A stretch of 26,347 bases of DNA from Physocladia obscura (Eukaryota; Chytridiomycota; Chytridiomycetes; Chytridiales; Chytriomycetaceae), in assembly GCA_027596945.1 (NCBI GenBank), contig JADGJH010000181.1, forward strand, positions 1-26,347, in the 5' to 3' direction. The translations under genes and the position numbers were made by a program. The notes under the pieces are model-generated. The model was not told the DNA's origin. It was given only the letters and a program-made list of their open reading frames with translations, and ran no database searches. Positions 21,542-26,347 of the stretch are shown here, piece by piece; positions within the stretch are counted from its first letter, which is position 1; each line of letters opens with the position of its first letter.

Positions 21542-23200
21542 TTATTGACACCCAGCTTGAGCTTGCAACGCCATAGACCAAGACTGCATTACTGTCGCGT
21601 CAGAAAATGAAAGAATCAAGTTTTGACCGCTAACGAGACTAACACGAACAAGAAAATGTCTTCCTACTCCCGCATTGAAGCCTTTTGTTTCCACCAACGC
21701 ATTGTGCAGATTCCATATTTGAGTTTCTTGACCAACAAGTCGCCAAACACTTACTTGCAATAACTGTGTTGTACTGTTCAAAGACGCAGTAACGTTGTGC
21801 CATTCGCCACTTGCAAGCTGAAATCCGTTGCCACTTCCACTACCGCCACCATTGCCGCTTCCAACAGTGCCTCTAATTCTATATTTTCCTTTTTTTCCCC
21901 CGTCATCAGAATCTCTGGGAAGATTACCTTCAATTTTAAGTTCGCATTTTGTTGATTCAGGAAACTGAATGAATCTTGGTTGTTGATAGTAATGATCAGG
22001 ATATCGTTTCAAATAATATTGAAGTTGTTGCCGCGGAGATTGAGCCTGTGGCTGATATGCCAGAAAAATTGGCGTTTCATCAGATGAAAATGTAATAAAC
22101 TATTGAAGCAAAGATATAATTACCACTTTGTCTTGGTATTGGACAGAATCAGGCGTGATTGATTGAACTATTGGTTTGTCTGGTATATTTTCTAATGGCT
22201 CGTGGATCTCATCATTTGTGTTCCTGGGTGTACCGGACAATGAGACTTCAGAATGAAAAATACTGGAATTTTGCCGGCATTCGCTTAACGGGTTTTGTGT
22301 AAATGTTTGTGGTAATAACAACTAGGCCTTTTTTCTAAAATTACATAGAAAGAAAGAAGAAAAGCGAGATACCTGTTTATCGGATATTGCATAATTATTT
22401 AAAACTCCAATCGGAAGTGAAGATTTGCCATAAAAGTTTGATGACGATATATTATGGAATGCATTTGCAATTTTTTCAACAGGATTTGCATAAAATTCGT
22501 TCAAATGTCCAGCAGGAAGTGCACTAGCAGCTCTTCTATTTAAACTGGCAGGGTTTGTAATGAACAACACCTTTTCCCAATTAGAAACACCATTCACGCG
22601 TATATCCACCATGTCTAGCTCCCTCTCTGATTGAAATTTTGGGGAGCTCGATACAGCAGGCGATCGTGACGTTGTTGGAGAATGGCAGATAATCGGCGTA
22701 GAAATAGATTGCATGTTGATCAAACTGGGATCTGGGGACTTTTTTTTCTGTCCAAATTTTAACCAGTTCCATGATATTTTTGCAGTTGATTTTGTTTGAT
22801 GGCTGAACGGCTCTTCGGATTTTGATCTTTGACGAATCGGTCGGGGGGCAAGGAAATTTGCATCTTCAATTCGTGATATCACAAAAAAAAGAGGGAGTCA
22901 TAATCATTGACCCTAATAATACCCTAAATTTTTTTTTCCGAAGAAAAACTAACCATTGACAGTTTCAGTTTTCCGGTCGCGATTTTCCGTAACTGCCAGT
23001 GTTCCTGAGCTTCCAACTACATCAGAAAGGACTATTTTTTGCGGCAAATCGAATTTCGAAAAGTCAAGATCTTGATGACGATTTTTGTTGTCAACTGAGA
23101 TTTTCTCGTTTGAAAATAGTTCATTTGGAGAGGAAACTAAGGCAGTAATGCCGTTAGAGTAAAAATATGGCGGTGGAAGTGGAGGTGCTGAGGGCTCCAT
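21542..23200 (-). CDS. Uncharacterised protein with a PH-like C-terminal domain
   Basis: Four exons, 23200-22954, 22863-22373, 22321-22124 and 22051-21542, join in phase to 481 residues. The first 310 residues look disordered: a proline-rich start (MEPSAPPLPPPYF), a basic stretch SWNWLKFGQKKKSPDPS and many Ser/Asn/Pro positions. The last exon holds YYLKRYPDHYYQQPRF, a Gly/Ser-rich linker, then EWHNVTASLNSTTQLLQVSVW and a final segment ending LSFSDATVMQSWSMALQAQA. That order of strands with one Trp in a closing helix is typical of a pleckstrin-homology fold, which binds phosphoinositides or proteins. No family could be named. The 72-nt third intron is placed by frame continuity, because the unspliced frame meets a TAG; its donor could shift by three bases. 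Confidence 0.68.
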
Positions 23201-23499
23201 TTATAACACGTCGTTTATTTTTCTTTTTTTTGTGAGTGAGAATGACAATCCCTAGTCAAAATTTTTGCATTGATGGTGACTTGCGGGAAAAAAAGGGATT
23301 TTAATGCAGACAAAGCAAATCCTGCTATTTACCACTTATAATTAGATCGGTTGCAACAAACTGCAATACTCTCGACTCTTTTTGGTACTTTCTCTGCCGA
23401 AATCAAAACGGAAATAGGAAAATTTTTGCTTTTCCAAACCCTAATTTAGAGTCTTCTCCGGCAATGAAGACTTGACAAAAAGACACGAAAAACACTCAA
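23201..23499. promoter_or_regulatory. Divergent promoter region between PH-like gene and hexokinase
   Basis: This 299-bp spacer lies between two outward-facing ATGs, so it should contain both promoters. It has a T-run near 23219-23231 and an A-run near 23288-23294, plus short mixed-sequence stretches such as ACTTATAATTAGATCGG. I cannot name a specific factor site. Confidence 0.5.
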
Positions 23500-25324
23500 A
23501 TGGATACAGGATCGTTTGTAGGAGGACTTGTTGCTGGTAAGTAGAAAGCGGTTTCCGGTATAGAAATGAATGATTGAATACGCTGCTGCGTGCCGTTTTA
23601 ATTCACGGAATGTAGGGCTCGCAATATGTATTGCCGTTGGTTTGTTCGTACGATTTGTGTTTGCGCCGCGAAACTCTGCCGTGGCGGCGGCGGCGGCGGA
23701 GCACGCGGTTCCTTTGTTAGAAGTCAAGAGCGATTCGGCCTTATTGCAGTCGCAAGACGAACCCAGCCAGGCGACTTTGCTGCGATTACAACATATGTTC
23801 GAAGTTACCGGTGACAAGCTCAGCCAAATCTCCAAGCATATGATGGCTGAAATGAAGAAAGGGCTGGCTTCAGATGAATGTGGTGAGTTTATCTGTCACT
23901 TTCGGGGCTATATTCTTGCTGTGTTCCTTTTTTATTATGCATCCTGGCTCATTCTTGCCTTCGCTTGCTAGCAATGAAGATGATTCCGACACACGTTGTT
24001 CGCAGACCAAAGGGTGACGAGGTCGGCTCTTATCTTGCTCTCGATTTGGGTGGTTCTAATTTCCGTGTCTGCGAAATTACTCTTGACGGTCGCGGTGGAA
24101 CTCGCTCTCGCCAGTCAAAGCATGTAGTTACCGATGATCTCAAGACTGGCACCGGTGCTGCTCTATTCGATTTTTTTGCTGATCAAGTCAAGCATTTTTT
24201 GATGAACGATGGCCAAAACGAGTATTCAGCCGAAGAAATTGAATCAAGAAATTACAAGCTTGGCTTTACTTTTTCTTTTGCTGTGAATCAAGTATCTATT
24301 AACAAAGGTTCTGCATATTTTAGTTTTTCTCTATTTCTTTGCTTATTTTATGATATAGGCTACCTTCTTCTCTGGAACAAGGGATTTTCTGCAGACAATT
24401 GCGTCGGGGAAGATGTTGTTCGTTTGTTGAGTGAAGCATTCAGACGAAAGGTATTTTAAATTCAATAAGTTTTAAAATTAGATTAGATAAACAAAACCAA
24501 ATAATTAGAAATTGAACATTGATGTAACTGCACTTGTGAATGATACAACGGGAACTTTGGTCTCCCACGCCTATGGCGCCCCAGATACTTACATCGGAGT
24601 TATTCTTGGAACTGGAACCAACGCAGCATACGTCGAGAAAGTCGAAAACATTACTAAATTCAAGTCTTCAGGCACTGCAAAAGATATGATTATCAACACA
24701 GAATGGGGAGCTTTCGACGACGAAATGGTTGTTATTCCACGTACGAAATATGATCACAAAGTCGATCGTGGTACTTCGCATCCGAAGACTTACACTTTTG
24801 AAAAGCTTATTTCCGGAATGTATCTCGGAGAAGTTGTGCGTTACGTTCTCTTGGACTTGGTCAAAACCGGAGAAATTTTTGTTGCTGGCGGTTCCGCTTC
24901 GAAGACATTGAAAATTCAGTACGCTTTTGAAACCGCTTATATGTCAAGAATCGAGCGCGACCACTCTTTGGATTTGTCAGATGTGCGAACAGTACTGGAA
25001 GACTTGATGCATATTCCATCAACTACTCTTGCAGACCGCCGTCTGACAAGAGCTATTTGTGAAATGGTTGGAAAACGTTCGGCCCGTCTATCTGCTGCAG
25101 CTATTGCTGGTGTTGTTACCAAAATGAATAAGCTGGATGGATGCACTGTTGGTATTGATGGATCTTTGTTTGAACTGTACCCACATTTTTCCAACCGCAT
25201 GAGGGATGCTTTACATGAAATTCTTGGTTTTTCTGCAGATAATATTGTCTTGGAACAAGCAAGAGATGGGTCTGGCCAAGGCGCAGCTTTGATTGCTGCT
25301 CTTGCGACATCAATCACTGAATAA
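23500..25324 (+). CDS. Hexokinase with N-terminal membrane anchor
   Basis: Hexokinases phosphorylate hexoses with ATP at the entry to glycolysis. Five exons, 23500-23536, 23616-23882, 23972-24307, 24359-24450 and 24509-25324, join in phase to 515 residues. Residues 6-28 (FVGGLVAGLAICIAVGLFVRFVF) form one hydrophobic helix followed by an Ala-rich spacer, so the enzyme is probably tethered to a membrane facing the cytosol, as in plant type-B hexokinases. The core shows DLGGSNFR (126-133), LGFTFSFAVNQ (about 199-208), NDTTGTL with catalytic Asp256, GVILGTGTNAAY, INTEWGAFDD, FEKLISGMYLGE and the adenosine-site GIDGSLFELYPHFSNRM. Two usual sugar-site residues differ: SFP reads SFA (Ala205) and WTKGF reads WNKGF (Asn220). 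It may be a glucokinase- or GlcNAc-kinase-like paralogue with altered specificity. Catalytic residues appear intact. Confidence 0.93.
23681..23702 (+). repeat. GCG trinucleotide run encoding alanines
   Basis: Several consecutive GCG codons within hexokinase exon 2 encode the Ala-rich spacer just after the membrane helix. This is a local GC-rich patch in an AT-rich gene and probably varies in length between strains. Confidence 0.7.
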
Positions 25325-25835
25325 TTTTTTTCTTCTTTTTTTTTCAATGTTCAGGAACTCTACTTAAATAAACTGATGATGAATAATCTTACTTTTTCTT
25401 GCATACACGTTTAAGTCTGTTAAAATATTTGTGCTATTGTGTGAATGAGGAAATCTGCATAAATGTTTGAGTTTACCACAGTAGATTTGAAGAAATGGCA
25501 AATGTGATTACCCAGAGTAATTCAAGAACATAAATGAGCTAAATAATAAGTCCAAAAAACATAGGATACTGATCAACTCTGTCAATATTCCTCTGCTTCT
25601 CGCAAGATGACTACCAATAATCATTGACTCAATTGTTGACAAATCTGAAGAAAGCAGATTAACTGCTGATTTGTTGCCATTTGAAGTACTTGTTTCAAGT
25701 TTTGCAAGAAAGCAGTCATTTATTATATTGTTAGACAAGAGTAAAATCTTCTGATCCTCTCATACCTACCCTCTTGCTTATTTTCCAGACAATTTAATGC
25801 TACCCTGAAATAAGCCAAGAGAGTTCATTTCCTTT
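25325..25835. other. Hexokinase 3' flank and intergenic DNA
   Basis: A plus-strand AATAAA at about 25367-25372, some 43 bases after the hexokinase stop, is a likely polyadenylation signal. The rest is AT-rich. If the copia fragment to the right is real, its 3' end and LTR would fall here, but I could not find a matching LTR pair within the window. A 76-codon minus frame (25738-25508) has no recognisable motif. Confidence 0.5.
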
Positions 25836-26193
25836 TTATGTTGAATCCAAACCAACCATCTGTATATTTGCAACCTGTTGATGCATCTGAATATGCTTAA
25901 CTGAAATAAAGCATGACCAAACCATATCCCCAGTAAACATATATTTAATATCCATGTGTTTTGTTATGTGCCATTCAGCTCCATCCTCTTTACATTCCAA
26001 ACTACACCAAAATTATCACACCAGATATTTGTGGATGAGTCTTGTGATATCCAAGCAAGATTAAAAATATATTTTTGTGCTCAAGCTATTGATTTTGCAC
26101 ATATTGCAGTGGCAATTGATTCAGCAGCTACAATTGAGTCTTGTTGATATGTGGCACACTAACTTCAGTTCCATTAATGAAAATTGCAACTCC
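25836..26193 (-). mobile_element. Decayed Ty1/copia retrotransposon, RNase H region
   Basis: Read on the minus strand in order, three frames give GVAIFINGTEVS (strand before the usual S-K-K-Q), then QDSIVAAESIATA (usual K-Q-x-x-V-A-x-S-S-x-E-A-E-Y), then IWCDNFGVV (usual D-N), then AEWHITKHMDIKYMF (usual H-x-x-T-K-H-I-D-I-x-Y-H-F) and FISVKHIQMHQQVANI (usual Y-V-x-T-x-x-Q-x-A-D-I). This is the RNase H order of copia elements. Frame changes occur after the first and third blocks, there is an in-frame stop, and key acidic residues are lost, so it is inactive. The sequence upstream (26194-26347) is too decayed to call reverse transcriptase. Confidence 0.65.
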
Positions 26194-26347
26194 AAATATT
26201 GAGACATATTTGAGTATTTGTTAAATATAATGAAATTATATTTAGATATACAAACTGAATGCACAATATCAAATGTTAAACAAAATAGTTTATATTTTAT
26301 TAGTGTAATTGGAAGAAAATTGTTTATTTGACAGGCACATGATCAAG
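26194..26347. other. AT-rich window end, no gene seen
   Basis: By position this should be the reverse-transcriptase side of the copia remnant, but no conserved block is readable. Nothing else is supported before the window ends. Confidence 0.4.

Noticed and set aside
1..26347. tRNA, rRNA, CRISPR arrays or bacterial operon signals
   Set aside because: No cloverleaf with A/B boxes, no rRNA-like conserved block and no regularly spaced repeats were seen; the DNA is eukaryotic.

Overview
The window looks like nuclear DNA of a zoosporic, probably chytrid, fungus. It is AT-rich. Genes are split by many short GT-AG introns (mostly 42-90 nt). An axonemal (flagellar) dynein heavy chain sits beside fungal-style genes (tyrosinase, GH5 mannanase-like enzyme, AP-1 gamma-adaptin, hexokinase). 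Broken retroelement pieces lie at both ends and in the middle. The organism call is inferred from this gene mix; there is no rRNA or tRNA to confirm it.

Layout: (1) 1-304, minus: endonuclease domain of a non-LTR retrotransposon, cut by the window edge. (2) 1146-3170, minus: a GH5 mannanase-like enzyme whose catalytic domain is interrupted by two membrane helices and a cytosolic-looking loop. (3) 3171-7044: about 3.9 kb with no intact gene, holding a BTB-like fragment, a possible reverse-transcriptase tail fragment, direct and inverted repeats, and a poly(A) run at 7008-7026. (4) 7045-15329, minus: 20 exons of an inner-arm (DNAH10-type) dynein heavy chain. All joins are in phase for about 2452 codons, but the gene stops after AAA2; the rest of the motor is absent from the window. 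(5) 15712-17751, plus: secreted tyrosinase, divergent from the dynein. (6) 17899-21420, minus: complete AP-1 gamma-adaptin, 11 exons. (7) 21542-23200, minus: 481-residue unknown protein with a PH-like C-terminus. (8) 23500-25324, plus: hexokinase with an N-terminal membrane anchor, divergent from the PH-like gene. (9) 25325-26347: 3' flank and a decayed Ty1/copia RNase H region on the minus strand.

The genes do not form one pathway. Two divergent pairs (dynein/tyrosinase and PH-like/hexokinase) share short promoter regions of 382 and 299 nt, and tyrosinase and gamma-adaptin converge with 147 nt between their stops. Exon models were built by hand from reading-frame continuity, splice sites and family motifs. 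Those for dynein, gamma-adaptin, tyrosinase and hexokinase are strongly constrained. The 5' ends of the GH5 and gamma-adaptin genes are the least certain. The observations most worth following are the membrane-split GH5 enzyme, the cleanly truncated dynein and the membrane-anchored hexokinase with changed sugar-site residues.
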